From: Anthoceros angustus
Lineage: Eukaryota > Streptophyta > Anthocerotopsida > Anthocerotales > Anthocerotaceae
NCBI GenBank assembly: GCA_010909165.1
Contig: MU008165.1
Location: 1,798,001-1,862,000 of the forward strand
Reading direction: 5' to 3'
DNA length: 64,000 bases
In this document: piece after piece, positions 47,498-59,042 of the stretch
Layout of the letters: the number at the start of each line of letters is the position of its first letter
Numbering within the stretch: position 1 is the stretch's first letter
Translations under genes and position numbers: made by a program
The notes under the pieces: model-generated
What the model was told of the DNA's origin: nothing
What the model saw: the letters and a program-made list of their open reading frames with translations, nothing else
The model's database searches: none

Positions 47498-48533
47498 ATG
47501 TCTCAGTTACAAACATCAACATTGGACTTGGTAAGTTCCGGGTCGTTTATTGAAATGCTGTATGAAAACATGATGTCCTGCATATTGGGATAGTGAGTGA
47601 TTTTTTATGTGAATAACTTTCTAGCTATGAATGGCTTTTCATGTTATGAATGAAAGTTGTTATTGTGAATGAGATTTTTTTCTAGTGAATGATATTTTTT
47701 TACAGTGAATAACTTTTCACCTTTTGATCAATCAGAAAATCTACAATGAATGCGGAGAAAATTTTGAGGATATTTACATGTTAGGAACAAAGATTGGAAC
47801 AGGAACATTTGGCATTGTTTATGAATGTACGAATTTGAGTACGAAACAGTTATGGGCCTGTAAATGCATTTCCAAATTAGGGAAAGAAACACAGGCCATC
47901 GAAAATATGAGGCTCGAAGCGCGTATTATGAAACATCTTCCAAAGCATCCTTGTATTATAGGATTCCAAGATTTTTTTGAGAACGATAATGAAGTACGGA
48001 TCGTTATGGAATTATGCAGAGGAGGCGATATGTTTGACTACATTAATACTAGAAGAGAATATGGAGAGCAAGATATAGTTCAAATATCTCAACAAGTGAT
48101 TCAAGCCATCCAATTTTGCCATGACCATGGAATTATACACAGAGATTTGAAACCTGACAATTTTCTTTTTGTCGATGGTGATAAGAAAGTCTTAAAACTC
48201 GTTGATTTTGGATTGGCTGCTTTTCATATCAAAGATTATAAGCATTCAACTGTTGTGGGTAGTGACTCTTATATGGCTCCAGAGGTATTTAATCAAAGCT
48301 ATGGGCTTGAAGCAGATATATGGAGTGCAGGCGTAATATTACATGCTTTATTGAGTGGATATACTCCTCCCTTTCATGGAAATGGAGTTTATCAGAAAGT
48401 AAACTTAACCGGAAATCCTTGGAAAAAAATTTCATTGAATGGGAAGGCTTTATTACAACTTATGTTAAATCCTCATCCATGGCTACGTCCAACATTGGAA
48501 CAAATCCTTAATCATGCGTGGATGAAGATGTAG
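47498..48533 (+). CDS. Small CDPK-like Ser/Thr protein kinase (catalytic domain only)
   Basis: Exon 1 (47498-47530, MSQLQTSTLDL) joins exon 2 (47736-48533) in phase 0 across a GT-AG intron to give 276 aa. Kinase landmarks are complete: glycine loop G-T-G-T-F-G (32-37), ATP-binding Lys54, Glu72, HRDLKPDN with catalytic Asp148, DFG with Asp168, and an MAPEV segment. Best resemblance is to the catalytic domain of calcium-dependent protein kinases (VMELC.GG, WSAGVIL..LLSG). There is no autoinhibitory junction and no EF hands, so it should not be calcium-regulated in the usual way; phosphoenolpyruvate carboxylase kinase has the same layout. Helix G is shortened. Base composition is AT-rich and unlike its neighbours, which raises transfer or long residence in heterochromatin. 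Substrate unknown. Confidence 0.8.
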
Positions 48534-48986
48534 GTATGTTTGTTGCATACATTGCACCAGTATATGCCATTTCTATTATGGTATAAAGTTTTTTAGTCAT
48601 TATTAGTGTTAATAAATTATACTAATTGATTACATAATATATATATCTCTTTTTATTCAATTTATATTTTATATTTAGCTGAGTAATTACCTAGCTAACC
48701 CACTACCCCGAGTCCCAAACTCCCGATACTACCGATAGAAATTTCGTAAGCGGCATTACATGGAAAGATGCCCACAAGAGATATACTACCACGTAATCGA
48801 ACTAAATCCGCTATTTGCCGTGCCGTGCCATGCAGAGTCTAAGCTAGACATTCATCGATCATAGGCTCACACGTGCGCTCGTCAACAAGCCCATGCCATA
48901 GCGAGCGTCTTTCCGATGCCCATATCTATGCCTCTGCCGTACATATTCATAAAATTATAATTTAATTTTAATCTAAACCTTTTTTT
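48534..48986. other. AT-rich intergenic DNA
   Basis: No gene seen. Confidence 0.4.
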
Positions 48987-49238
48987 TTAATGCCAAGTAC
49001 CAACAAACGAGTTAGAAGGAATGCCACTGCGCAACGCATCGGCGTGCACTTTTCTGCCAGATTCCAAATCGGCTGCAAATGCGCATTGCTTGAAGGGCAG
49101 CAACAAAGACGTGAGCACCGCCTTCATCTCATGGGACAGCTGTATAGCCTCATTAGGTTTCCGATGTTTAGCATGGGCAGAGATTATGAAAGACCACGTG
49201 ACGGCATCTGATCTGCCCAAGCTGGTGAACACATCCAT
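48987..49238 (-). pseudogene. DYW-subfamily PPR fragment
   Basis: About 80 codons read DVFTSLGRSDAVTWSFIISA followed by HAK...NEAIQLSHEM and DLESGRKVHADALRSG. They match the N-terminal repeats of the DYW genes at 16-24 kb (IISAH..., DLTSG..VHAD). There is no start, no downstream repeats and a short deletion. It is a stranded piece, not a working gene. Confidence 0.75.
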
Positions 49239-49539
49239 AGCCTCCTATAGCCTACCTCCGCATGCATGCATGCGCGAGAAAAGGCTCCCGAAGTATGTAT
49301 GTCACTCGTATCTAAGTTTGACAGAGAGATCATGACTACTTTCGGCTTAGGATAGAAATGCCTATCTTGTTCCTGTTCTACTATTCAAATTGTATCAGCA
49401 AAGAACGGACAGAATTCGAGAGTGTCACTTGTGGAGCAGGAGGTGGAGCTCTTGCAACTACTGAAAGAATGAGCGTCGTTGAAGTTTCATCCCACTTCCC
49501 ACTATAATCTGAATCCACTGCCTCATATCTACACGTGTT

Positions 49540-50256
49540 TCAAGCCTGAGCTGCCAAACCTGAAAAATCTAGTCTTGATGTAAGTCACTACCTAATCGGA
49601 TGGTAACACCGTCTGGATCACGCACATACCCTACTTTCTGGCCCCACTCCTTTTGCTCTGGTTGCGCTACGGGAGTAGCTCCGGATTCAACAGCATGCTG
49701 CAAGCCCACAATTCAAACCTAGAGTCAGACGTCTAAATCCCTGGAAGCACGCTCACCATGATAAGCAATGCCATGTGACCTTATCTACAAATAGGTTTGC
49801 AGCAAGATCCACAAGAGTTCAAGAGATGGGCATTGCCACCTTAAAAGCCGCATCCACGTCCTTGTAGGTGAAGTGGATTTCCACATTACCACGCTGCTCG
49901 TCTTTAGTCTGGGCGTGGATTCCACCCGTGATGCTTGCTTCTCTTTGCTCTAATGGCGTGAATGCCAGGGTTGTTGCCCCTGTCTCCAGTTCAGCCCATC
50001 TGCAGCGTGTACATAACTGTGAAGAAAGACCCACAGATCTCTGCAGCATTTCGAAAGACTGATAATTGTACTCCGCAGCTGTCTTGAACGACAGCTGCTT
50101 GGCGAAATTGGGTTACCGTCGACTGTCATCCACGCGACGAATGCCGACACCAAATGCCTTCTTGTAGAAATCTATCGCAGAACGAACGTCCTTGACATAC
50201 ACAATTGTGTAAGCAAATTTGGGAGCACCAATTGCCAAAGCTCCCGCCCCCGACAT
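49540..50256 (-). CDS. DSI-1VOC: DSI-1VOC-like glyoxalase-fold (VOC) protein
   Basis: Four exons in phase (50256-50117, 49999-49840, 49697-49592, 49559-49540) encode 141 aa. Vicinal-oxygen-chelate features are clear: KFAYTIVYVKDVRSAIDFYK, RRWAELETGATTLAFTP, VEIHFTYKDVDAAF, QKEWGQKVGYVRDPDG and a closing IRLG strand. The length and order match plant desiccation-induced 1VOC (DSI-1VOC) proteins, a single-module relative of glyoxalase I and bleomycin-resistance proteins. Enzymatic activity of this family is unsettled; metal-dependent handling of reactive carbonyls during drying is the common suggestion. The start ATG at 50256 (MSGAGALAIG) fits the family. It is divergent from the tetraspanin gene at 51735. 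Confidence 0.9.
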
Positions 50257-51734
50257 CTTCCTCGCTGCTTCCTCTGCTTGATTTCTCACTGCTGCCTGGA
50301 GAACAAGGGGACTTGAGAAGAAAACTTGAGAAACACTAGCCCGCTGCAGGGAAGGATGATGTGATCATTACAGCCAAGCTCGGGCCTCACCTGCCGATAA
50401 GGTCGGGCGTGAAGTGAGTCCACAGTGACGGTGGCTGCCAAGCGCTGCAATCGGATCCCTGCTCTGCGGACGGGACAGAGAGCTGGAGGTTTCATAAAAC
50501 AAGGAAAACTTCTGACAAACTCCACTCCAATTGCAAATCCAGCCTCAGGCAGGGCTCTTCAAATTGCACAGGACGACCCTGAGGGAATCAGTCTAGTGAT
50601 CCAAGCTGCAACGCAGAATCTTAACACTGCAGATGATCCAACGAACTTTGAAGCACAGGTGCACCAGGGTTTCATGCATGAGCGCCACGTGCTTCATGCA
50701 ACGTGGCACGCAATATAGCAGCCTGATGTCAGCCTGGTGTCCACTTCCCGGACTCCACCACTGCTGTAGCAAGTATCGGTCAAGCCAGGAACAGAGGGTA
50801 GAGCCCAGCTGGTTTGCTTCGACAGAATTGCTACATTTTCTACGAAGTTCGTTCACACTAGCTCTCTGGCGTGCAGATTTCCAGACTGGCGATGTCCAAT
50901 CTGACATTTCCGGCACTCACTAGCTGTGACTAGGACAGCCTACACGTGGCATACATGTTTTTATGATCCTCCATGCCACTCCACATCTTCGTCCACGAGA
51001 GGAGAAATTTGAAGTGCTGCAGATTCAGCCTACCGGGTACTGTATCATTTTCCTTTGAAAGTTCCTATGGATACCCAGCAATTCGCGGACTCCAGGATGC
51101 AAGACATTTGATTCACCCTGAGGCTCGACCTCGGTCCATTCAAACAGTAGCTGACGATCAGAAAATGAGACCTGCAGGCAAAACTGGTCGGTGTACATAA
51201 TTGTTCCAAGGCCAAGCAATTAGAGATGGTAGACATGGCCAGCCGACTTCACACAATTGCAAAGTTCTATAATTCGTGACTGGTGATCTAGCCATTCTCG
51301 AAACACCCACAAAGGGCTTGCTTCCTATTCGAATTCCACCGCAGGAACCGTGCCCTGGGGCCTGCAGGTTGAAGCGATGTGAACCCACAAGCTAGTTGTG
51401 GCTCGTCTGGTGGTCTGAGCTGGTCGGCCTGGTGTCACCATTCGATTAGGGTGTGAATCACAAGTGAATGTCTCTGCCTTTGCTGTCCAAAATGTAAACT
51501 AGCCGCCTTCTACTCGGAAAGTTAAACCTAAACTGCCCAGTCAACAACCACTCGGTCGGATAAACTGGGTTTTGGCCTTCCTTGCCAGGGGAAGATGACA
51601 AAGGAAATGCCAAGAAGATGATCAACGAGCACTTACAAATTCCGGGAGTCTCTTCTGTTCTTACAGCTTCTCAGATGGAACATTTGGATCTGATTTGGTG
51701 CATGACTCGCCTGTTGTGGCAGTAATCCGGCAAG
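50257..51734. other. Divergent intergenic region
   Basis: Separates the DSI-1VOC-like gene (minus) from the tetraspanin gene (plus) and presumably holds both promoters. No additional gene seen. Confidence 0.45.
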
Positions 51735-53541
51735 ATGGTGATGCACAAGACGTTGAAGCTGCTGAACTTTGTCATCACCTTGGCAGGAGCGACGATGATA
51801 TATTATGCTTGGGGGATGTACAAACTGTGGCATCCAGAAAAACCACCCCAACCTTTGCACTATGGTTGGAAGCCTGTATTTCATGGCACAGACAGATTTC
51901 CAAGGTGGCCAGTTGCTCACAATAACTTCAGCGGGTCTGCTGTCGTTCAGATAGCTGCCAAGAGACCGCAGACCTGGTGAGTAAGTGGCTGCACGATGCA
52001 CAACCCACAGCTGCTGCTGTGTCAACCCTGTGAAAGCTGGTCAAAGAGAATTGGAGAACCCTAAACACGGACATGCATTGGCTTGGAGCTGAGTCGCATG
52101 TTTGCATGCATGGTGCAGGTTCATTTTGGCTGTTCTGATTGTTGGAATCGTGACCTGCCTGACTTCCTCTGCAGGCCATGTTGCGGCTGAAACGTCTAAT
52201 AACAAGCTCCTTGTATGCGTATCCATGACCTCTAGAACATTTGGGTTGAGATTTGCACAGGTCATTTTCTTTCTGAGGCTACTTTTTGTCAGCAGGTGGT
52301 AGAAAAATGAAGGTGGGCTTGGCCTTGATCAAGCCACAGTATAGTGTGTTGCTCGGAGCGCTCCTCATGTCGGAGACTGTCCTGGGAAGCTTCCTGTTCT
52401 TTGACGTAAACTGGCATGATGTGAGTGCGTTATGGCAGATGATCGCCTCTCCCTTTGAGGAAAATTTTGGAACCTGGCACTCTCATGTAATCCGCTGATA
52501 TGCTCCTCTCTTACGTGGCCAAATCCTTCAGGCTCTACCTTACGATCCCACAGGAGAGGTAGATGCATTGGCAGCCTTTGTGACTGATCACCTTCAGCTT
52601 TGCAAGACTATAGCTTGGAGTTTCATAGCTTTGGAAGTAAGTTTATTGCGCAAATCAGACATCAGCTGATAAATTCCATCTATGGTGCCCATTCTTCCTC
52701 AAACATGCCAACCAGCCGCCGCTGTTTACTATGAGCAGGGTCAGTGTATCTTTTTAGCTCTGCGGCTGCTCGTTGATGGAGATGACTCTGCCGAATCAGA
52801 GACGCATGACAGTACCGACAGTGAATCAGTTGCACGGATGGCTGCTCTACAGGAGTCATTCCTCCATGATCCTGTAGGACATCCGCAAGGTGGTCGAAAG
52901 CCGCCCTGGAGCAAAGGGCAGCACGTTCCAAATGACTCGAAGGTACGTATGCAGCCTCCAGTTCATGAGAATTTGCACAACCTGCTGCCTTCGTCATCCG
53001 TAATCGGTACAGGTGATGCTGGCCGGTGCACCAAACCAACCTTGGAGTCCCATGAAGCCCAAGCCAAGAGATCGATACGAAGGGAGTAGGTCACAGCATG
53101 ATGAAAGGACAATTCGACGTTCAGACTCTCAACTCCGGACACACATTGGTAACCTTCCACAGTTCGTTGTTTCACATGCTGATGGTCAATATCATGCTCG
53201 TACAAGCTACAGATATCAGCATCCTGTGTTGTTCCACATGGAAGTTGTTCCCTCAGATATCAGACTTTCCTCTGGTAGGCATAGGTCCGATGACCATTGA
53301 GAGAAAGAACATGTCCAAGGGGAAGGCAGTCACCTATCCCTCCACCTCCAAAAGTCTCTGGCAAGACCATGAGGAGGAGAGGAGCTTGAGTGGTGTATCG
53401 TGGACAGACCTATTTGTTGATGCAGGTGATGAGGACGAGTACCCGCTTCCAGGACAAGATGCGACTCAACAGACTGATCTTGAGGAGGCTGATGAACTCA
53501 CAGACGAAGACGCAAGCCAGGAAAATGAGTATCCAGTTTAG
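51735..53541 (+). CDS. Divergent TOM2A-type tetraspanin
   Basis: Exons 51735-51976, 52119-52218, 52340-52420, 52532-52636, 52739-52942, 53013-53274 and 53426-53541 chain in phase to about 369 aa. Exons 2, 3 and 4 have exactly the same lengths (100, 81, 105 bp) and phases as the tetraspanin gene on the other strand, so the two are paralogues. Shared features are KTLKLLNFVITLAG in the first membrane helix, GHVAAE in the second, and YDPTGEVDALAAFV..HLQLCK before the last helix. The usual Cys pair after GH.AAE is lost (SNNKLLVC). The tail is long and acidic and lacks a prenylation box. Start at the only in-frame ATG after a stop at 51723. Exons 6-7 are the least certain. Role inferred: tonoplast or plasma-membrane scaffold, possibly altered. 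Confidence 0.75.
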
Positions 53542-54131
53542 GACATCACAGTGGAGAAGACTGTTTTCCTCCTGCTGTTAGCGTCGAAGTTTGTTCGAAA
53601 GTGTACTTGACTTACAAAAGGTCAAGGCTTCACAGATAACAAGCAACGCAAAATCTTCGTAGTTTATTTATCACTATGCAAACACTACACACTATGACTA
53701 TGCAACATCAAAGCTGCAATGTACCCGTCCAGCTACGCATTCCGTTCTACCCGGTTAGGAACAGTGGTCACTGGTGAAACCATAGCTTTGTGAAGCACAG
53801 ACTTTTACAAGCTGTACAGATCTCTGCGCAGCTATAGAGATACATGCATCTGCACGATTGTTCCTAATCATAGCTGACCAAAGAAGGTGTCAAGGGAACT
53901 ACTGCTCCAGACAGCTGTTACAACTGATGATCAGCGAATTACTTGTACAGACATCACCACGTAGAACCACAAAACCAGGCAAGTTTTTGGGTCCCCCTCA
54001 CTACATCTCCACCTGCTGAATCCTGCCTATTCAGAAACAGTCGACCATGAGAACCACCAGCAGAGAACAATGAGCTTATGTTCCTGCCTTGCATTTCCCA
54101 CTGAGCCACAACGGTACAGCAAACTGACCAT
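53542..54131. other. Convergent 3' flanks of the two tetraspanin genes
   Basis: Presumed 3' untranslated regions on both strands. No further gene seen. Confidence 0.45.
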
Positions 54132-55762
54132 CTACATGATTGTGCACCATCCCTTCTTCTCCTCCGTAGCTGATGCAGCCTGCTGGGGAAACCTCCTGGA
54201 TTCTGATGGGTTGTAGGTGAACTCTGTGGTATCAAGACCATACTGCAGCACAGAAAACAAAGGAGGTGAGCAACCTGCAATGTTGATAATCAAACAAGTC
54301 CTCCAGAATAAACACCCTCGCCTTTTGAGTCTCACCTTCTCTCGCATTCTGGTGCTCCAGGCATCAGTCCTCGCCGGGCGACTTCCTTCTGCAGGTGCAG
54401 CAGCTGCACCATTGGCCTGAGTAGCCTGCCTGTTCAGAAGAGGCTGACGAGCCCCTGATCTGGGGGCCAGGAAGTCGTCATCACTGTCATACCCAGTTCT
54501 CCTGGCTGCCCCTGAGAGTGAGCGGAGGATCATAGCCAGCAACAACCCGAGCACCTGGTGTCACAAACCACAGCCAGCAGTCAGCTCGGTTTGTCAGACA
54601 GCTAAGCCTGATTCCTCACATAACAATGGGCAGCCATACAGACAACTGCTCATCAAGAAGCTCCACAAGCGAAGGTGCAAAATCAGTTACCTCGATGACC
54701 ACAACTGCTAAAGCAGTCCACTTGCAGATGTCGAAGTTGTCATCCACAAACTTCCTGATTTTGTCCAGCTCTCCAGTGGGGTCATCAGGAATGTCCTGGA
54801 GGTGCCATACCAGAGCAGGACCCGTGAGGCAACAAGGCGTGAGGAGAATGCCACACAACAAAGCAGATAAGAGTAAGAAGAATGCCAAGCCCGAAGTCAG
54901 TCACAACCTTGTACCAATTTTCATCGAAGAATATTGCTGCCGCTGCTGCAGCTTGCAAGATGAGCAAGACCCCAAGGCAGAAAGTGTACTAGCGGCATTA
55001 AGAAGCAACCATGTGTCACAACAACAAATCACCTATACAAAAAAACTCCACATCCGGCATAACAGCATCAAACATTGTTGTGGAGCAAGGATACGCAAGA
55101 GAGGCAGCAAGCACTGGTGATTTCAGCAGCAATATGCCCCGTGATTGTGATGAGACAGGTAAGAGTTCCAACTCCCAGGAATACATAGATGAACCTGTGC
55201 ACACAAGCACGCAAGAGCATGAGATAACACGAATGATGGCTTCACTCCAAAGAGCCGTACATACATAACAACCAGCTCACCAGTGCCATACATCACGAGG
55301 CATCAAGGGCCCGAAAGAAGCTGCAACACCATCACCAGCACACCAAAAGGAGCCAAAAACCGTCGAATCCACTCACCAAGGAGCCGGTAGATTCTTGGGG
55401 AACAAGGAAAATGTGAGCTTGCTACTGGAGGCCATGACGAAGAGGGGCCTCTTGGACAGCCAGACATCCTCCTGCTTCGAGTCCCTGAGCGGCAGGCCAT
55501 CCACACCCTCCTCGGGCACCGCCTGCTCCACCACACCCTCCACAAACGGGACATCCACGCCCAGGGGCATCTGCAAGCTGCCCCCCGAGACTGCAACCGC
55601 GCTGGGCCCGAACGCCGGCAGGGGCGCATCGTCCTGGTGCGGGACGTGGACGTACCATTGATTCAGCGCCCACAGCGAGTACAGGATGATCCCGGCGCCT
55701 ACCAGGGTGAGCAGGAAATTGAGCACCTTGAGAGTGCACTGCAGAAACCCCACGCACGCCAT
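54132..55762 (-). CDS. TOM2A: TOM2A-type tetraspanin with C-terminal prenylation motif
   Basis: Six exons in phase (55762-55377, 55194-55095, 54988-54908, 54795-54691, 54554-54336, 54242-54132) encode 333 aa. Four membrane helices are visible: LKVLNFLLTLVGAGIILYSL, FIYVFLGVGTLTCLITITG, CLGVLLILQAAAAAAIFF and the segment from DICKWTALAVVVIE into VLGLLLAMIL. The loops carry LPAPW, a Cys pair after GHIAAE and DDPTGELDKIRKFVDDNFDI. The protein ends CTIM, a CaaX box for farnesylation, as in Arabidopsis TOM2A, a vacuolar-membrane protein that partners TOM1 and is exploited by tobamoviruses. Start MACVGFLQ follows family usage; an upstream in-frame Met adds 19 residues. Its 5' leader holds a (AGGTCG)n run at 56001-56043. 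Confidence 0.92.
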
Positions 55763-56000
55763 CGCTCCAGTCCCAGCACCAGCTCCTGCCCGATCCTCGA
55801 TCCGAATTCGCTCCCTCACGATCTTTCCTCCCTAAATCCACAACCACTCCCGCATTCTCAAGCCCAGGGTTCCGCGAATTCCCGATCCGGCCTCGCTTCC
55901 ATTCACCCGCTTCCGGAGCAGGAAAGGGAGCAAGGAAGGAAGGCTGAATTCCCCCGGAACCCAAACCCCGTTGGGGAGCCCAGCTGCGGGCGGCGCTGGC

Positions 56001-56043
56001 CGAGGTCGAGGTCGAGGTCGAGGTCGAGGACGAGGTCGAGGAC
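56001..56043. repeat. Hexanucleotide run (GAGGTC)n
   Basis: About seven tandem hexamers in the presumed 5' leader or promoter of the TOM2A-type gene. Confidence 0.8.
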
Positions 56044-56653
56044 TCGGGAGCGGGGGTGGTAGAGGCGTGTGGAGACGGGTGGTCGGCGGACGGCGCAGCA
56101 ATGACGGAAGATCCCGGGCCGGGAAGCCTAGAAGCAGCGACAGCCGGGGGCCATAGCAAGCGCGGGACACTGATTGAGCAGCAAGCCAGAGAGTCCAGCA
56201 GGCAGGCCCAAGATGAAGGACGGCGCTGTCGTGGACAGCATCGCCCACCAAACGTTTCTTTCCTTCCTGCCTTACCCGCCACCCTCCCGTTTCTTCTTTC
56301 ATTTGCAATTTCAAATTGGGATCCGGATAATCTCCTCCCCGCCTTCTGAAATGACTGACAATATATCGGACACAAATGCAAGTAGGTATGCAGACACCGG
56401 CGATACTCGATCCGCAATCCATGTACATATGTATTTGCACATAGGTCATGTATTTAGACCAGGCACAGCACTCATTATTTAATGTTTTATTTTCCTTTAT
56501 TATTTTTTATTCTAGTTTTCTTGGTCTGAAACAATATGAGGTTAAATATTAGCGACTATTCACAGCCGACTGTTGGAAGATGTTTACAGTCAATTTATAT
56601 AATTTACAGTTCGTACACCATTCATGTCATCGAGAACACAACTGTCTCATGGA
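56044..56653. other. Promoter side of the TOM2A-type gene, no gene seen
   Basis: GC-rich next to the gene and AT-rich beyond 56460. No coding exon recognised. Confidence 0.4.
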
Positions 56654-56842
56654 GAACTGAACGGTCATGCCTGTGTGACACTGAAGATTCCTACGGATTG
56701 GCAATTCGCCTAAAGTGAACTGAACGGTCATGCCTATGTGACACTGAAGATTCCTACGGATTGGCAATTCGCCCAAAGTGAACTGAATGGTCATGTCTAT
56801 GTGACACTGCAGATTCCTACGGATTGGCAATTCGCCCGAATT
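56654..56842. repeat. Three 63-bp tandem repeats
   Basis: Units at 56654, 56717 and 56780 begin GAACTGAA.GGTCATG and contain GATTCCTACGGATTGGCAAT. Only a few substitutions separate them. Confidence 0.95.
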
Positions 56843-58450
56843 GGCACCCGTTCAGTTTCATAGTTCAGTTATACGAACCGTATGCCTACTAGACAGTTCA
56901 GCTCCAACTTGGACGATTCATCTTTGAGATTGAATTGAACTGTTATACAAACTGTAAATGACAAACCATGATCCCACGGACATGCCATCAAACTGAACTG
57001 CTATACATAGAAATTAGCCAAGTCATCTGTTTGAGACCCAACTACGATCTTCATTTTTTTTTTGCACGTATTTCATTGTATCTGAGGCCAAATCTCAACT
57101 CTTTTTTGCATATAGGGTTTTGTGCCCAACATCTCGGCAAGTCAACCAGTTATCAATTGGCTCATACCTTAAAGACCAATGGAGCCACAATCTAAATTGT
57201 TGATCATGTTGCTTTTGCAGACTTATGTGGTCATCTTGAATGTATGTATTCATAAGCTTATGTTTGGTTAACAGAGGCCATTTGGCTATGTTGGGCTAGG
57301 ATTTAAACAGAGAAAGATGTCTAATGATGATTACGATGATGAGGTTCTAAATTTAAGTAAGCATCTCTTCATGTGTGTGAATTAGTTGCATAACATGGTG
57401 GTAGCAAAGTATATCTCCCTATGCCAAGATTCAGGTTGGTAGGTAAAAGAAAGAAGCAACACATGGTTTTGGCGCTTTTTGATGAGCAAGGATGGAGATT
57501 CGAATGCTTTGAGATGGAAGAGATTGATAACGATGAACCCTCCTAGGTTTTTTCATGTGCTTGAGCAGGTCCGGCCATTGGAGACGCACTACCACAAGAG
57601 ATAGCTTTGAGCCTAGGTTCCTAGTGTTCAAGGAGCTCGCAGAGCCCGCAGGAGCCCGCCCACCCTCAGCCCGCCCCACCCTCAGCCTGCCCACCACTGA
57701 CGTACAAACGAGAAATTTGTACGAGATGAAGCACGCTGGTGTTCAAAATGTAACGTGTGCAACGTAAAACTAAATTTTTTAACCTCATAGTTGGTCGAAC
57801 CTTGGGTTTTTTGCGCCAATTTAGTTCGGCCTTTGAATTGATTTAAACCGAACGGAGCTCTAATCATTACCTGCTTATGTCAACGAACTGACTGCCATGT
57901 TGGATCCTGTCTGGTATAGGAGAAATATGTAAAAGAGAGCAAAAATCCACGTGTAATATAAGGAGGAGAAAGTTATTATAAATGAAATTAAGAAGTAACT
58001 ATAGACTTATATTACAATTACTAGGTAGTATTATATTTTCCTTGAAATTTAATGATTTTATCATTTTTAATGTATTTTAATCATTTGGTCAAGTATATCT
58101 ATCTAGATAGTACTTGGTTTGTGGTTGTTACAATTCCGTATGCCTCAATAGCCATGACATAGTTACACCTACGTGAAAGCCTTTCATACAAACTGGCCAC
58201 AATGGAGTCCTCGTGCTCCATGCCACTCACGACACTCAAAACTATCATGCTCTTCAATCATCTAGACCAGCCAAGGGCTCTCATGCTCGGGATCACTTTT
58301 ATCGGAGAAGTCGTGCTCTTCATATTCAGAACTTAGGGCTCAGGCTCTCAGAATTTTCGTAGTTATCAAGGGCCCTCGTACTCGAATTTTCTCTAACCAA
58401 GTTCGTGAGGACATCTATATTCTAACCTGTCAACTATGCCTTCAAAAATA
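56843..58450. other. Gene-less stretch
   Basis: AT-rich DNA with no recognised gene. A short G+C-rich direct repeat (CCCGCC.CACCCTCAGCC) lies near 57655-57690. Confidence 0.4.
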
Positions 58451-58626
58451 GAAAATCACAGGTTTCTTTACATTCTAAAGAGGTTTTTCTTGTGATTTCT
58501 TTACATTCTAAAGAGGTTTTTCTTGTGATTTCTTTACATTCTAAAGAGGTTTTTCTTGTGATTTCTTTACATTCTAAAGAGGTTTTTCTGCTTGCTCTTT
58601 AGAGTGTAAAGAAACCTATGATTTTC
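58451..58626. repeat. ~33-bp tandem array closed by an inverted repeat
   Basis: Four units of TTCTTTACATTCTAAAGAGG plus TTTTTCTTGTGA lie between 58451-58482 and its reverse-complement partner 58595-58626 (30 of 32 identical). The array can therefore fold as a stem with the repeats in the loop. Confidence 0.9.
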
Positions 58627-58640
58627 TAAACCTGCCAGCA

Positions 58641-58730
58641 TGACAATTTTGCAATAGACTTCAAAGGTGTTGACAATTTTGCAATAGACTTCAAAGGTGT
58701 TGACAATTTTGCAATAGACTTCAAAGGTGT
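58641..58730. repeat. Three 30-bp tandem repeats
   Basis: Identical units of TGACAATTTTGCAATAGACT plus TCAAAGGTGT at 58641, 58671 and 58701. Confidence 0.97.
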
Positions 58731-58892
58731 GCCAAACCAACCCACACTTGTAGACGACGGCCCTTCTCTTCAGATCCTTGTAGTTGCCCAGGTAGGAGCG
58801 GACTCATCCAAACCTTCATACAATGCAATCCATGAGCGATGACAGGTTACCCAGCATGGCCATCAAGGTGCAGCAAGACCAAGCAGAAGGCC

Positions 58893-59042
58893 GGTGGAGA
58901 CAATTGCTCAATTGGCTTAAGAAATTCCACGGTGGAGACAATTGCTCAATTGGATCAAGAAATTCCATGGTGGAGACAATTGCTCAATTGGCTTATGAAA
59001 TCCCACGGTGGAGATAATTGCTCAATGGGCTCAAGAAATTCT
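58893..59042. repeat. Four 38-bp tandem repeats
   Basis: Units start GGTGGAGACAATTGCTCAAT at 58893, 58931, 58969 and 59007. Each contains CAATTGCTCAATTG, itself a near-palindrome. Confidence 0.95.

Noticed and set aside
55422-56417. 331-aa minus-strand frame over the TOM2A-type promoter
   Set aside because: GC-rich, low-complexity, and out of frame with the well-supported tetraspanin exon 1.
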